DNA of 64,000 bases from Paenibacillus sp. E222 (GCF_013401555.1 NZ_CP058552.1:2046001-2110000); one strand, 5' to 3'; positions 28,190-40,065 are shown, counted from the first letter of the stretch. Translations and numbers: made by a program. Notes: generated from the letters alone by a model not told the origin.

Positions 28190-29068
28190 ATGCACATCCG
28201 TAAAGCAATTATTCCAGCAGCCGGGCTCGGTACCCGGTTTCTGCCTGCCACGAAGGCGATGCCCAAGGAAATGCTGCCCATCGTCGATAAGCCGACGATT
28301 CAGTACATTATTGAAGAAGCTGTGGCTTCAGGCATTGAGGATATCATTATCGTGACAGGTAAAGGTAAACGGGCCATCGAGGATCATTTTGACTATTCAT
28401 TCGAACTGGAACAGAACCTGGCTGGTAAACAGAAATGGGATCTGCTGAATGAAGTTCGCAAACCCTCCGAGATGGCAGACATCCATTATATCCGTCAAAA
28501 GGAACCGAAAGGTCTTGGACACGCCATCTGGTGTGCCCGCAAGTTTATCGGAAATGAACCATTTGCTGTCTTGCTAGGAGATGACATTGTGGAGTCCAAT
28601 CATCCCTGTCTTCAGCAAATGATCGAAGTCTATGATGAATTGCAATCTCCGATCGTAGGTGTACAGCCTGTTGATTGGAGCGAAGTGTCACGTTACGGCA
28701 TTGTGGATGGGGAATTGCTCTCTCGCACCGAAGATCGTGTGTACCGCGCGCGTCGTTTGATCGAGAAACCGAAGACGGATGAATCACCTTCCAATCTGGC
28801 GATTATGGGACGTTATATTCTGACGCCAGATATCTTCGATATCCTAGGTCAGCAGTCTGCTGGCGTGGGTGGAGAAATCCAATTAACGGATGCCTTGTCC
28901 CGTCTGAATGACCAACGACAGATTCTTGCCTATCACTTTGATGGCCTACGTCATGATGTTGGGGAGAAACTTGGTTTTATTGAAACCACGATTCATTATG
29001 CACTTCAGCGCCCGGATTTGCGGGAGGATTTGTTGAAGTATTTGGAGCAGATAGTACAGAACAAATAG
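28190..29068 (+). CDS. galU: UTP-glucose-1-phosphate uridylyltransferase
   Basis: This 292-residue enzyme makes UDP-glucose from UTP and glucose-1-phosphate, for teichoic acid glucosylation, glycolipids and exopolysaccharide. The start is ATG 28190, 8 bases after AAAAGGAG; a GTG at 28178 overlaps that site. The nucleotide-binding motif [20 protein letters not shown] lies at about residues 8-27, with VDKPTIQYI next and a sugar-binding [12 protein letters not shown] at about 222-233. Called gtaB in Bacillus. It is followed by its own terminator, so it is separate from the rml genes. Confidence 0.94.
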   Translation: MHIRKAIIPAAGLGTRFLPATKAMPKEMLPIVDKPTIQYIIEEAVASGIEDIIIVTGKGKRAIEDHFDYSFELEQNLAGKQKWDLLNEVRKPSEMADIHYIRQKEPKGLGHAIWCARKFIGNEPFAVLLGDDIVESNHPCLQQMIEVYDELQSPIVGVQPVDWSEVSRYGIVDGELLSRTEDRVYRARRLIEKPKTDESPSNLAIMGRYILTPDIFDILGQQSAGVGGEIQLTDALSRLNDQRQILAYHFDGLRHDVGEKLGFIETTIHYALQRPDLREDLLKYLEQIVQNK

Positions 29069-29084
29069 AGAAATAGCTATGATT

Positions 29085-29127
29085 AAACCCAGCCGAAAGT
29101 TAGACACCGGCTGGGTTTTTATTCTTT
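29085..29127 (+). terminator. Terminator of galU
   Basis: AAACCCAGCCG and CGGCTGGGTTT form an 11-bp stem, then TTATTCTTTT. Confidence 0.88.
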
Positions 29128-29178
29128 TATGGAACAGTATTGAAATATCATGATTTAACCAGGCCAATGAACGATCAC

Positions 29179-29207
29179 TTGCCCGACGCCTTACATATAC
29201 ATAGATT
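29179..29207 (+). promoter_or_regulatory. Promoter of the rmlCBD operon
   Basis: TTGCCC (29179-29184) and TAGATT (29202-29207) with a 17-bp spacer, about 40 bp before the rmlC start. Moderate match. Confidence 0.4.
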
Positions 29208-29249
29208 AATATGAAGAAATGCTGTTAATAGCAATAACGGAGGGATAAC

Positions 29250-29798
29250 ATGAAGGTGATTCCGCTGTTTATGGATGGCGCAGCTATATTGGAACCTAAG
29301 GTTTATGGCGATCATCGGGGATATTTCATGGAAAGTTATAATGAACGTGTTCTGTATGAAAATGGTATACATCATGTATTCGTTCAGGACAATCAATCCC
29401 TGTCCGCAGAAGCTGGAGTTCTTCGTGGACTTCATTACCAGCTTCAGCCCAGAGCACAGACCAAGTTGGTCAGAGTTATATCTGGAGCCATTTATGATGT
29501 TATTGTAGATATTCGTACCACTTCACCAACCTTCGGACAGTGGAAAAGTGTCATTCTCAGTGAGTATAATCAGCGGCAGTTGCTTGTCCCTCAAGGTTTC
29601 GCTCATGGATTCTGTACACTGGTGCCACATACACAGGTGACATACAAGGTGGATGCATACTATTCGCCTGAACATGACAGGGGTATTTTGTGGAACGATC
29701 CAGCGCTCGGAATTGATTGGCCTGTGTCGGATCCCATTCTCTCCGAGAAAGATCAGAAGCATCCTTTACTTCAAGGAGCGGAACTGAATTTTGGGTAA
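29250..29798 (+). CDS. rfbC: dTDP-4-dehydrorhamnose 3,5-epimerase
   Basis: This is the 182-residue cupin-fold epimerase RmlC, third step of dTDP-L-rhamnose synthesis. Visible family motifs are GDHRGYFMESYN (about 23-34), QDNQSLS (about 50), the catalytic His region VLRGLHYQLQP (about 58-68) and PQGFAHGFCTL (about 119-129). CGGAGGG precedes the ATG. First gene of rmlC-B-D. Confidence 0.94.
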   Translation: MKVIPLFMDGAAILEPKVYGDHRGYFMESYNERVLYENGIHHVFVQDNQSLSAEAGVLRGLHYQLQPRAQTKLVRVISGAIYDVIVDIRTTSPTFGQWKSVILSEYNQRQLLVPQGFAHGFCTLVPHTQVTYKVDAYYSPEHDRGILWNDPALGIDWPVSDPILSEKDQKHPLLQGAELNFG

Positions 29799-29853
29799 CT
29801 AAAACAAGCTTCTCGGATCGTACAGTATCTGGGGGCAGAAGGAGAGAGATAAC

Positions 29854-30879
29854 ATGAAACTGCTCGTTACTGGAGGGGCTGGATTTATTGGCAGCAACTT
29901 TGTGATGTATATGCTTCGTGAACATCCTGATTATGAAATTGTTAACGTGGATTCCTTAACGTATGCGGGCAACCTTGAGAATTTGCAATCGGTAGAATCG
30001 AATTCTCAATATACGTTTATCCGAGCGGATATCACTGACGTACAACAGATGGAACAAATTATCTCCCAAGGGATCGATGTAATCGTCAATTTTGCGGCTG
30101 AGTCTCATGTGGATCGCAGCATTCTGTCCCCGGATATTTTTGTGCGCACCAATGTACTTGGAACTCAAGTGTTGCTGGATGCCGCGAAAAAATATCAGGT
30201 TACCAAATATGTTCAGGTGTCTACGGATGAAGTATATGGCTCGCTTGGTCCAACAGGTTTGTTTACAGAAGAGACGCCTCTAATGCCGAACAGTCCTTAC
30301 TCTGCCAGTAAAGCGGGTGGGGATTTGCTTGTAAGAGCGTATCATGAAACCTTTGGTTTGCCTGTAAACATTACACGTTGTTCGAACAATTATGGACCTT
30401 TCCAATTTCCAGAGAAGCTTATACCGCTTATTATATCTCGTGCATTAAATGATGAGGCTATTCCTGTCTATGGGGATGGGCTTAATATTCGTGATTGGCT
30501 CTATGTAGAAGATCACTGTAGTGCTATCGATCTGGTCATTCATAATGGCAAGATTGGAGAGGTATATAACATCGGGGGAAATAATGAACGTACTAATATA
30601 TATATTGTTGAAAAGATTCTAGAACATCTAGGCAAACCTGCAAGTTTGATTCAATATGTAAAGGATCGACTGGGCCACGACCGACGTTATGGGATTGACC
30701 CGACCAAATTGCATACCGAACTTGGCTGGAAGCCCGTGCACAATTTTGAGACAGGGATCAAGGAAACCATCCAGTGGTATCTGAACCATCAGGAATGGTG
30801 GACACGAATTCAATCGGGTACGTATCAAGATTATGTAAAGCTTCAGTATGGTAATCGAATGGGTGATCCTGCAGAATGA
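29854..30879 (+). CDS. rfbB: dTDP-glucose 4,6-dehydratase
   Basis: This is a 341-residue SDR enzyme, RmlB, second step of dTDP-rhamnose synthesis. The NAD-binding motif VTGGAGFIGSNFV is at residues 5-17. The catalytic Tyr/Lys pair is in SPYSASKAGGD (about 149-159), the active Ser/Thr-Asp-Glu in VSTDEVYGSLG (about 122-132), and VDRSILSPDIF is a further family signature. AGGAGAG precedes the ATG. Its stop overlaps the rmlD start (ATGA). Confidence 0.96.
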   Translation: MKLLVTGGAGFIGSNFVMYMLREHPDYEIVNVDSLTYAGNLENLQSVESNSQYTFIRADITDVQQMEQIISQGIDVIVNFAAESHVDRSILSPDIFVRTNVLGTQVLLDAAKKYQVTKYVQVSTDEVYGSLGPTGLFTEETPLMPNSPYSASKAGGDLLVRAYHETFGLPVNITRCSNNYGPFQFPEKLIPLIISRALNDEAIPVYGDGLNIRDWLYVEDHCSAIDLVIHNGKIGEVYNIGGNNERTNIYIVEKILEHLGKPASLIQYVKDRLGHDRRYGIDPTKLHTELGWKPVHNFETGIKETIQWYLNHQEWWTRIQSGTYQDYVKLQYGNRMGDPAE

Positions 30880-31757
30880 AGTATAGAGTGATGGTTACAG
30901 GGGCTGCGGGACAGCTCGGATACGACGTTGTAAAGACCTTTCAAGCAGGTGGTCATGATGTCATGGCCTGTGACAGGGATCAATTGGACATTACAGACCA
31001 ACAGCAATGCAGAGATACCATTAACGCTTTTCAGCCTCACATCATCGTTCATTGTGCTGCCTATACAGCCGTTGATAAGGCCGAGTCAGATGAGGATATG
31101 GCGTACACAGTCAATGTAACAGGCACTAGAAATATAGCCGTTGCTGCAGAGAAAGTGAAAGCCAAACTGATCTATATTAGTACCGATTACGTATTTGATG
31201 GCACCGCAACGAGACCTTATCAGGAATTTGATTTGACGAACCCGCAGACCGTGTATGGCAAGTCAAAGCTTGCCGGAGAGAGATTGGTCGAGAGTCTCTG
31301 CACGCGATGGTTTATTATACGAACATCATGGGTGTTTGGAGTACGCGGCAGTAATTTTGTCAAAACCATGCTGGAACTTCTGGAGAAGCGTCCCCGACTG
31401 CAGGTGGTTCATGATCAACAAGGGTCGCCCACATATACTGTGGATTTAGCCAGACTCGTGAGTAACCTTTCATTAACTGAGAAATATGGTATCTACCATG
31501 CCTCTAATTCTGGAACATGCACCTGGTATGAATTTGCACAGGCGATTGCAGAAGAAGCATCCAAGCAATCCAGATTCAAACAGAATGCTGTTCTCGAGCC
31601 GTGCACCACCGGACAATTCCCACGTCCTGCTCCTCGACCTCAATATTCCGTAATGGATCATCTCGCTATTCGTACAAACGGTCTGCCACCCATGAGAGCT
31701 TGGCGTGAAGCTTTGATCGCATTTCTGAATGAATTGAGTATACAACAAGCCGAATAG
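30876..31757 (+). CDS. rfbD: dTDP-4-dehydrorhamnose reductase
   Basis: This is the 293-residue SDR reductase RmlD, last step of dTDP-L-rhamnose. NAD(P) motif VTGAAGQLGYDVV (about 6-18), CAAYTAVDKAESD (about 60-72), YISTDYVFDG and the YGKSKLAGE catalytic motif (about 127-135) are visible. It overlaps rmlB by 4 bp. The first pathway enzyme, RmlA, is not in this window. Confidence 0.95.
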   Translation: MKYRVMVTGAAGQLGYDVVKTFQAGGHDVMACDRDQLDITDQQQCRDTINAFQPHIIVHCAAYTAVDKAESDEDMAYTVNVTGTRNIAVAAEKVKAKLIYISTDYVFDGTATRPYQEFDLTNPQTVYGKSKLAGERLVESLCTRWFIIRTSWVFGVRGSNFVKTMLELLEKRPRLQVVHDQQGSPTYTVDLARLVSNLSLTEKYGIYHASNSGTCTWYEFAQAIAEEASKQSRFKQNAVLEPCTTGQFPRPAPRPQYSVMDHLAIRTNGLPPMRAWREALIAFLNELSIQQAE

Positions 31758-31802
31758 ATGCTGCTTCTTATCCATCCGAAATACTGCACCCCTAGATTTA
31801 AC

Positions 31803-31830
31803 AGCCGCCTTCGGGCGGCTTTTTGTTTTA
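31803..31830 (+). terminator. Terminator of the rml operon
   Basis: AGCCGCC-TTCG-GGCGGCT followed by TTTTGTTTT, a classic tetraloop terminator. Confidence 0.92.
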
Positions 31831-31947
31831 CACCTCTCCAATCAGGGTAGTTAGCTATCAAAAAGGAAATACCGCACATGCTTCGTCATATCATAATTAT
31901 CATACTTTCTTTCTTCCCTACCACCTTACTAAGGATGTGAACGCCAT

Positions 31948-32823
31948 ATGAAACGAATTGCCGCCGTCATTATACTACTCATCGTAACCGTGGGCACACT
32001 CTTTTTTGCCTATGACAGTCAAAGTGAGGAGCAGCATGATGGGTTTACGGCCTATCGACTGATTGCTCATGCGATGGGCAGTATCCGTGAGCAGCCTTAC
32101 ACCAACGCCTATGAGGCGATGATTGCCAACTATGAGAAGGGTACACGGGTGTTTGAGATTGACTTTATGCTGACCTCGGACCGCAAAGCAGTAGCCAGAC
32201 ATGAATGGACCGCCAACATGAGCAAAATGCTGGGACAGGACGAGGAGTTACCCGAAGACAAACAGGCTGGAGCATTGACACATGATGAATTTATGAATAC
32301 GCCCATTCTGGGCATGTACCAACCGATGGATGCCGAAGGCATTATGGATGTACTGGCCAAGTACCCGGATATGTATATCGTGACTGATACCAAAGAACAG
32401 AAGGACGAGGATATTCAGCAGGTGCTGAAATCACTCGTGGACGCAGCCAAGAAACATGACCCTTCAATCCTTAATCGGGTTGTAGTTCAGATCTATAACG
32501 AGCCAATGCTCGAAACCGTGAAAGAAATCTATGCGTTTCCTTCTATTATCTATACTCTTTACGCTACGCAGGATACTGAAGCTCAGGTGGTTGATTTTGT
32601 ACAAAAGAATGACATCGATGCCGTAACCATGCCGGAATATAAAGTAAACCAGAATTTTGTTGCCAAGCTGAAGCAGGCAGGAGCCGTCACCTACGTGCAT
32701 ACCATTAATGACACCGACCAGGTAGCGAACTATGAGAAATGGGGCGTGTACGGCGTGTATTCGGATGTATTAACCGAGCAGGAACTGGATGAGATGAACA
32801 CACGTTTTGCCTGGAAGCCTTAA
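31948..32823 (+). CDS. PLC/GDPD-superfamily phosphodiesterase, membrane-anchored or secreted
   Basis: This 291-residue protein has an N-terminal hydrophobic helix (residues 4-21) that is an uncleaved anchor or signal peptide. The barrel carries GDPD-type residues: LIAHAMG (metal-site His), RVFEIDFML (Glu-x-Asp), VARHEW where HD is usual, and MYIVTDTKE. Later strands include DIDAVTMPEY and VYGVYSDVL. It is most like the extracellular PI-PLC/glycerophosphodiester phosphodiesterase family and may act on phospholipid headgroups or lipoteichoic acid. A stand-alone gene between two terminators. The HE in place of HD leaves the substrate unclear. Confidence 0.8.
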   Translation: MKRIAAVIILLIVTVGTLFFAYDSQSEEQHDGFTAYRLIAHAMGSIREQPYTNAYEAMIANYEKGTRVFEIDFMLTSDRKAVARHEWTANMSKMLGQDEELPEDKQAGALTHDEFMNTPILGMYQPMDAEGIMDVLAKYPDMYIVTDTKEQKDEDIQQVLKSLVDAAKKHDPSILNRVVVQIYNEPMLETVKEIYAFPSIIYTLYATQDTEAQVVDFVQKNDIDAVTMPEYKVNQNFVAKLKQAGAVTYVHTINDTDQVANYEKWGVYGVYSDVLTEQELDEMNTRFAWKP

Positions 32824-32957
32824 GTATTAAATAGTGCTTCAAATCATGCAGTTGCTCCTACTTGAGACTGTTTAACCCCACCTAAGATATGCATGTTCGT
32901 GTTCGTAGTAACACCAGGCGCTGACTTAAATTTTGTTGCATTACACCCCTGCCATCT

Positions 32958-33010
32958 AAAATTACAGGCTTCTCCTGCAATTCCAGGGAAAAGTCTGTGA
33001 TTTTTTGTTC
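32958..33010 (+). terminator. Terminator after the GDPD-like gene
   Basis: AAAATTACAGGCTT (32958-32971) pairs with AAGTCTGTGATTTT (32991-33004) with two G-U pairs and an inner CCTG/CAGG stem, followed by TT and GTTCCCC. It lies 135 bp after the stop; the sequence in between shows nothing else. Confidence 0.65.
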
Positions 33011-33027
33011 CCCTTTTTATACGAACA

Positions 33028-33056
33028 TTGACACTCACTCCCTGCTGACTTAGACT
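33028..33056 (+). promoter_or_regulatory. Promoter of pcrB
   Basis: TTGACA (33028-33033), a perfect -35, and TAGACT (33051-33056) with a 17-bp spacer, 49 bp before the pcrB start. Confidence 0.6.
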
Positions 33057-33105
33057 TAGTTTACAAGCTTTTTAGGATGCAGAAGAACCTCTGGAGGAAT
33101 GTTCG

Positions 33106-33801
33106 TTGATAGACATGATTAAGCAGTGGAGACATGTACTTAAGCTAGACCCGGACCGGGAAATAACGGATGAAGCACTCGACCTGATCTGCATGTCGGG
33201 AACCGATGCCATTATTGTTGGCGGGTCTTCGGGAATTACCTATGACAACACGGTGGACCTGATGTCCAGAGTACGTCGCTACGAGCTGCCCTGCGTGCTT
33301 GAAGTATCCGAGCTGGAGGCAGTTGTGCCTGGTTTTGACGGATATCTGATTCCGATTGTGCTGAATGCAACGGATAGCAAATGGATGATCGGACAGCACC
33401 AGCAAGCCATCGAGCGTTACGGATATCTGATTCCATGGGATTTGCTTATTGCAGAAGGCTATATTGTCCTCAATGCCGAATCCACTGTTGCCCGAATGAC
33501 CGGAGCGGATACGGAATTAACGACGGATGCTGCAGTTGCTTACGCCCAGGCTGCGGAACGTCTGCTGAACCTGCCTATCGTATATATGGAGTACAGCGGA
33601 ACGTTTGGAGATATGGAGCTGGTTGGAGAGACACACAGACAACTCACCAAGGCGCATCTCATCTATGGCGGCGGGATTGATAGTCCGGAGAAAGCTGGAC
33701 AAGCCGCACAGGTCGCAGACACCGTAGTGGTTGGCAACATTGTGTACAGTGATTTGAACAAGGCGTTGGAGACGGTCCAAGCTGTGAAACAATCCGTTTA
33801 A
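33106..33801 (+). CDS. pcrB: Heptaprenylglyceryl phosphate synthase
   Basis: This is a 231-residue TIM-barrel prenyltransferase that joins heptaprenyl diphosphate to glycerol-1-phosphate, giving archaeal-type ether lipids in Bacilli. Start is TTG at 33106, since GGAGGAA is 8 bases upstream; ATG 33115 is too far. Motifs: IVGGSSGITYDN (about 36-47), YLIPIVLNATDS, the Tyr/Glu pair in PIVYMEYSGTFGD (about 162-174) and the phosphate site LIYGGGIDSPEKA (about 187-199). Located directly before pcrA as in Bacillus. Confidence 0.93.
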   Translation: MIDMIKQWRHVLKLDPDREITDEALDLICMSGTDAIIVGGSSGITYDNTVDLMSRVRRYELPCVLEVSELEAVVPGFDGYLIPIVLNATDSKWMIGQHQQAIERYGYLIPWDLLIAEGYIVLNAESTVARMTGADTELTTDAAVAYAQAAERLLNLPIVYMEYSGTFGDMELVGETHRQLTKAHLIYGGGIDSPEKAGQAAQVADTVVVGNIVYSDLNKALETVQAVKQSV

Positions 33802-33903
33802 TCGGTTTAGTTTACCATTCCCCCAATTTCCCCTCTTGATCTGTTAAAATAGAACTTTGACCTTACTGATTAAGCAAATAAGTTGTATAAACGGAATGTT
33901 GTA

Positions 33904-34048
33904 TACACTACAACGGAGACTGCAGGACCAATCTGAAGAAACGAAGTGGTCGTGTTTATCACCGGATTTTCCCTTTGAAGAAGGGGATCAAAAAATCTGG
34001 GGATAACAACGATCGGAAGATGGTACTGCCATCGGAGTGACAAGTGTA
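33904..34048. repeat. MITE-like repeat, copy B (145 bp)
   Basis: The ends are TACACT and AGTGTA, with TGCAGGACC near the left end and its partner (GGCAGTACC from the other side) near the right. Blocks AATCTGAAGAAACGAAG, TCGTGTTTATC and GATCGGAAGATGGTACTGC match copy A at 21385-21527. The interior holds a long imperfect stem between GTTTATC and GATAAC, topped by CCCTT-TGAA-GAAGGG. It fills most of the gap between pcrB and pcrA. Confidence 0.7.
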
Positions 34049-34097
34049 ACCTTCTGATTTTGCTTAACCGATTAACCAACGAAAGGAGCATGCATGC

Positions 34098-36461
34098 ATG
34101 CAACCTGTAAATATACATGATGCCGTTGCACGGCTTAACCCCCCTCAACGGCAAGCCGTCGAGGCGACGGATGGACCGCTATTGATTATGGCCGGAGCGG
34201 GCAGTGGCAAGACCCGGGTGCTCACACACCGGATTGCCTATCTTATTGCAACACGCAAAGCACCCCCGTGGGGCATTTTGGCTATTACGTTTACGAACAA
34301 AGCAGCACGCGAGATGCAAGACCGGGTATCCCAACTGGTTGGCGGCTCTCAGGGTCGTGACATCTGGGTATCAACGTTCCACTCCATGTGCGTGCGTATT
34401 CTGCGCCGTGACATTGAACGCATCGGCTTCACCTCCAATTTCAGCATTTTGGATTCATCTGATCAATTATCTGTAATCCGTAGCTGTATGAAAGACCAGA
34501 ACATCGACACCAAGAAATTTGAACCAAAAGCTGTTCAATCGATGATGAGTACCGCGAAGAATGAATTGATCAGTCCGGAGCAATATGAGAAGCAGGCTGC
34601 TGACTATTTTGAAGGCATTGTGGCGAAAGTGTATAAGATGTACCAGAAACGGCTCCGTGCTAACAACTCGCTCGACTTTGACGATCTCATCATGGCGACT
34701 ATTCAACTTTTCAAAGAGGTACCGGAAGTTCTCGACTTTTACCAAAAGAAATTCCAGTACATTCACGTGGATGAGTACCAGGATACCAACCGTGCGCAGT
34801 ACATGCTGTGCCGTATGCTCGCTGATAGTCATCACCGCATTTGCGTCGTAGGGGATAGTGACCAATCAATCTACCGCTGGCGTGGAGCGGATATCAGCAA
34901 CATCCTGAATTTTGAGAAAGACTACCCTGAAGCCAATACGATTTTGCTCGAGCAGAACTATCGTTCCACTTCGAATATCCTGAATGCAGCGAATGAGGTA
35001 ATCGGCCTGAATACTGGGCGCAAACCGAAGAAACTGTGGACGGACAAAGAGGGTGGCTCCAAGATCAAGGTGTACCGTGCGGATTCCGAACATGATGAGG
35101 GGTATTTTGTAACTTCCGAGATTAGTAAAAATGTGAAGAACGGCAAATCCTATCAGAATCACGCTGTTTTGTACCGTACCAATGCCCAGTCCCGGGTTAT
35201 AGAGGAAATTCTGATCAAGTCTGATATTCCGTATCAGATCGTTGGCGGCATCAAGTTCTATGATCGTAAAGAGATCAAGGACATTCTGGCGTATCTGCGC
35301 CTGCTTTCCAACCCTGATGATGACATCAGCCTTACCCGGATTATTAATGTACCGAAACGCAGCATTGGTGATACAACGGTAGCGAAGCTGGCAGCTGCAG
35401 CAGGAGAACGAGGGATTTCAATATACCGTGTGCTTCAGGTCGTGGATGATCTCGGTTTTGCCGGTCGAACGCGGAATGCGCTGGTGGAGTTCTATGACAT
35501 GATCGCCGCGCTGCATCAGATGGTAGAATACTTGTCTGTGACCGAATTGACCGAGAAGATTCTCGAGATGAGCCAGTACCGACTTGAGATGCAAAATGAA
35601 AACACACTTGAATCCCGTGCACGGCTCGAGAACATCGATGAGTTTCTGTCCGTTACCATGGAATTTGAGAAAAATAATGAAGACAAAACACTTGTTTCGT
35701 TCCTCACCGATCTCGCACTGATTGCGGATATCGACAGCATGAACGATGATGAAGAAGATCAGAGTGACGCGGTTACTCTGATGACGATGCACAGTGCCAA
35801 AGGTCTGGAATTCCCTGTCGTCTTTATCGTTGGTATGGAGGAGGGAGTTTTCCCGCACAGCCGGGCCTTTATGGATAACGAGGAGCTGGAGGAAGAACGC
35901 AGACTGGCTTATGTGGGCATTACGCGTGCGGAAGAACAACTCTTCCTGTCTTGCGCACAAATGCGGACCTTGTTCGGACGCACAACGGCGAACCCGCCTT
36001 CACGCTTCCTGGATGAAATTCCGGATGAGCTCAAAGAAGATACCTCCATCGCTCGTGACCGCTATCGTCGTGGTAGCAGCGCAGGTGGATCATATGGTGG
36101 CCGTGGACTTGGTGCAAGTGGAGGGAGCAATTTTGGTGGCGGAGCAAGCAAGCTGTTTGATCGTCAGAGCCAAAGCGGTTCTTCCGCTTCGTCAGTTACT
36201 TCCTCACGGGTTACCATGAGTACGTCGTCCAGCACATCCAGCACGCCTGCCCCGTCGTCGGCATCTAAACCGGTTGCTGCCGGAGCTGGTTCTGATGGTT
36301 TCAAAGCAGGAGATAAAGTACAACACGGAAAATGGGGAACAGGTACCATTGTTGGGGTGAAAGGCTCGGGTAATGACACAGAGCTTCAGATCGCATTCCC
36401 GGCCCCGGTTGGCCTAAAACGTCTGCTTGCAGGCTTTGCCCCAATCACCAAAGTGGAATAG
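34098..36461 (+). CDS. pcrA: ATP-dependent DNA helicase PcrA (UvrD/Rep family)
   Basis: This 787-residue SF1A 3'-5' helicase acts in repair and rolling-circle replication. Motifs: Q-motif LNPPQRQAV (about 14-22), Walker [13 protein letters not shown] (about 31-42), DEYQDTN (about 225-231), [20 protein letters not shown] and [18 protein letters not shown] (about 558-575). The C-terminus is a Ser/Gly-rich linker followed by a Tudor-like domain ([17 protein letters not shown]) that in Bacillus binds RNA polymerase. AAAGGAG is 9 bases before this ATG, the third of three overlapping ATGs. Confidence 0.96.
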   Translation: MQPVNIHDAVARLNPPQRQAVEATDGPLLIMAGAGSGKTRVLTHRIAYLIATRKAPPWGILAITFTNKAAREMQDRVSQLVGGSQGRDIWVSTFHSMCVRILRRDIERIGFTSNFSILDSSDQLSVIRSCMKDQNIDTKKFEPKAVQSMMSTAKNELISPEQYEKQAADYFEGIVAKVYKMYQKRLRANNSLDFDDLIMATIQLFKEVPEVLDFYQKKFQYIHVDEYQDTNRAQYMLCRMLADSHHRICVVGDSDQSIYRWRGADISNILNFEKDYPEANTILLEQNYRSTSNILNAANEVIGLNTGRKPKKLWTDKEGGSKIKVYRADSEHDEGYFVTSEISKNVKNGKSYQNHAVLYRTNAQSRVIEEILIKSDIPYQIVGGIKFYDRKEIKDILAYLRLLSNPDDDISLTRIINVPKRSIGDTTVAKLAAAAGERGISIYRVLQVVDDLGFAGRTRNALVEFYDMIAALHQMVEYLSVTELTEKILEMSQYRLEMQNENTLESRARLENIDEFLSVTMEFEKNNEDKTLVSFLTDLALIADIDSMNDDEEDQSDAVTLMTMHSAKGLEFPVVFIVGMEEGVFPHSRAFMDNEELEEERRLAYVGITRAEEQLFLSCAQMRTLFGRTTANPPSRFLDEIPDELKEDTSIARDRYRRGSSAGGSYGGRGLGASGGSNFGGGASKLFDRQSQSGSSASSVTSSRVTMSTSSSTSSTPAPSSASKPVAAGAGSDGFKAGDKVQHGKWGTGTIVGVKGSGNDTELQIAFPAPVGLKRLLAGFAPITKVE

Positions 36462-36469
36462 ATATTCAT

Positions 36470-36504
36470 GAACGAACGTAGAGATTGCTCTAACGTTCGT
36501 TCTA
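36470..36504. repeat. Inverted repeat between pcrA and ligA
   Basis: GAACGAACGT and ACGTTCGTTC flank AGAG..CTCT, forming a 14-bp stem with one bulged base. No T-run, so it may be an attenuating hairpin or RNA-processing site between two cotranscribed genes. Confidence 0.5.
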
Positions 36505-36509
36505 CATAG

Positions 36510-38561
<2,052 letters not shown>

Positions 38562-38625
38562 ATTCTGAATGTGGAGTAGGCTTTGATTAAATCGCAGCGT
38601 AACTCGAATAAGTAATAGATAACTT

Positions 38626-38672
38626 AAAGACCCCTGTACCACGATAAGTGGAACGGGGGTCTTTGGTTTGCA
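38626..38672 (+). terminator. Terminator after ligA
   Basis: AAAGACCCC and GGGGTCTTT with inner GT/AC and CCAC/GTGG pairs; followed by GGTTTG. The reverse complement could also serve the converging minus-strand gene. Confidence 0.72.
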
Positions 38673-38712
38673 CATTTATTTAAACTCAACTGTATATCGA
38701 CAGTAACTCCAA

Positions 38713-40065
38713 TCAGGAACGCGCCTGAGAAGCGCCAGTAAGCCATGCATCCTTGTCGTAACCTCGTTCTTCCCAGTATCCGATATGTTCGCTGTCAATC
38801 AGTTCAATACGATTCAGCCACTTGACGGACTTATAGGCATACATCTGGGGAATGACCAATCGTACCGGACCGCCCAGATCTGCTGGAATCGGTTTACCAT
38901 CATGCATGACAGCTACCATAATATCCTCCATCTGAGCTTGATCCATCGTAATGGCGTCCGTATATACACCATCGCCGGAGTAGAACTTAACGCTGTGCGC
39001 TTCGGGTTTTACGCCGGCTTGGTTCAATAGTTGCTTAAGAGATATGCCTTCCCAGGTGTTCTTATATACAGACCAGCCTGTAACGCAATGAAAGTCACTG
39101 ACCTGAACGGTACGTGCAAGCTTCACAAACTGCTCCCAGTTCCATACTTGCGCCCGTTCAACGAGCCCATCAATCCGGAATGACCAGTTTGCATTGGAAA
39201 AGGAAGGTATCGGTGTTACGGTGTATACGCGAAAATGTCCTTCAGCCCCGCCTCCGACGGGCGGTGAGGAAGCTGGCAGTGCTTGTGGCAAAGGCACCAT
39301 GTGATTGGGATCGTTCTCCAGCATGCTATCTATACTGTTGTCTAGTTTGAGGTTTCGTCCAACCCATGATATAAAAGTAGGCCCTAAAGTCACAGCTAGG
39401 CTCACGCCTACAGCAGACCGAATAAAGGCCCGCCGTGTATACACGGGTTGAGGTTTCTCTGGTTGATGGACAGGACTCTCCTTAATGGTACGTATAGATT
39501 CGGTGGAAACTAACGCAGCTGGCGTCGTATTTTCATCAGGAGCATCAGCTGGATGCACCATATTTCTACCCTCTGCTACAACTGTCGTTGCTTTTACTGC
39601 ACGGCGTGCAGGATCTTTTAACCATTTCGTTCGCGTGATGGAGTGGTAGATAATATAAGGCAGGCCAAACCATGTCAGCAAATCATGAACCAGAAGCGCG
39701 GTATTCGACAATCTCGGCCCAGCGAGCTTGAACTGCCATAACACAATTCCTGATAACAGCCACCCTACCAGCAGTATAAGAACAACGATTGTATTTGCTC
39801 TTTGCCAAGGCCGATTACGAAGTTGTTTCCAATGCTTTCCGGCCAAAAGTAAGTAATACACCACGGGTGCCAGCATAGCTAGCCCGACGACAATATGTAG
39901 CCACTTTAACCATACGCGTCCAATCCCAAGTAACTCGCGCCAGAAACCACCGACCAACATAAGGCCTGTTACCGCGAGGATGACAACAATCCAGGCATTC
40001 CAGGCATGAATGGAAACGAGCTTTTTACCATAACCCTTTCGAATGTTCTTCAGCCATTGCAGCAT
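38713..40065 (-). CDS. Fused cytochrome b-like membrane / molybdopterin oxidoreductase (sulfite oxidase family)
   Basis: This 450-residue protein joins two parts. Residues 1-160 hold four membrane helices with His residues placed as heme ligands (VSIHAWNAW, WLHIVVGLAM, LVHDLLTWF, IIYHSITR). A linker of about 60 residues leads to an internal Tat-like element, RRAFIRSAVGVSLAV (about residues 211-225). From about 280 to 440 follows an oxidoreductase molybdopterin-binding domain with the Mo-ligand Cys in DFHCVTGWSVYKNTWEG and GGPVRLVIPQMYAYKSVKW. The two halves resemble MsrQ-like or b561-like and MsrP/YedY-like proteins, normally separate. The likely role is an extracytoplasmic reductase or oxidase linked to the quinone pool. 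GGGGTGA precedes the ATG. Confidence 0.83.
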   Translation of the reverse strand: MLQWLKNIRKGYGKKLVSIHAWNAWIVVILAVTGLMLVGGFWRELLGIGRVWLKWLHIVVGLAMLAPVVYYLLLAGKHWKQLRNRPWQRANTIVVLILLVGWLLSGIVLWQFKLAGPRLSNTALLVHDLLTWFGLPYIIYHSITRTKWLKDPARRAVKATTVVAEGRNMVHPADAPDENTTPAALVSTESIRTIKESPVHQPEKPQPVYTRRAFIRSAVGVSLAVTLGPTFISWVGRNLKLDNSIDSMLENDPNHMVPLPQALPASSPPVGGGAEGHFRVYTVTPIPSFSNANWSFRIDGLVERAQVWNWEQFVKLARTVQVSDFHCVTGWSVYKNTWEGISLKQLLNQAGVKPEAHSVKFYSGDGVYTDAITMDQAQMEDIMVAVMHDGKPIPADLGGPVRLVIPQMYAYKSVKWLNRIELIDSEHIGYWEERGYDKDAWLTGASQARS

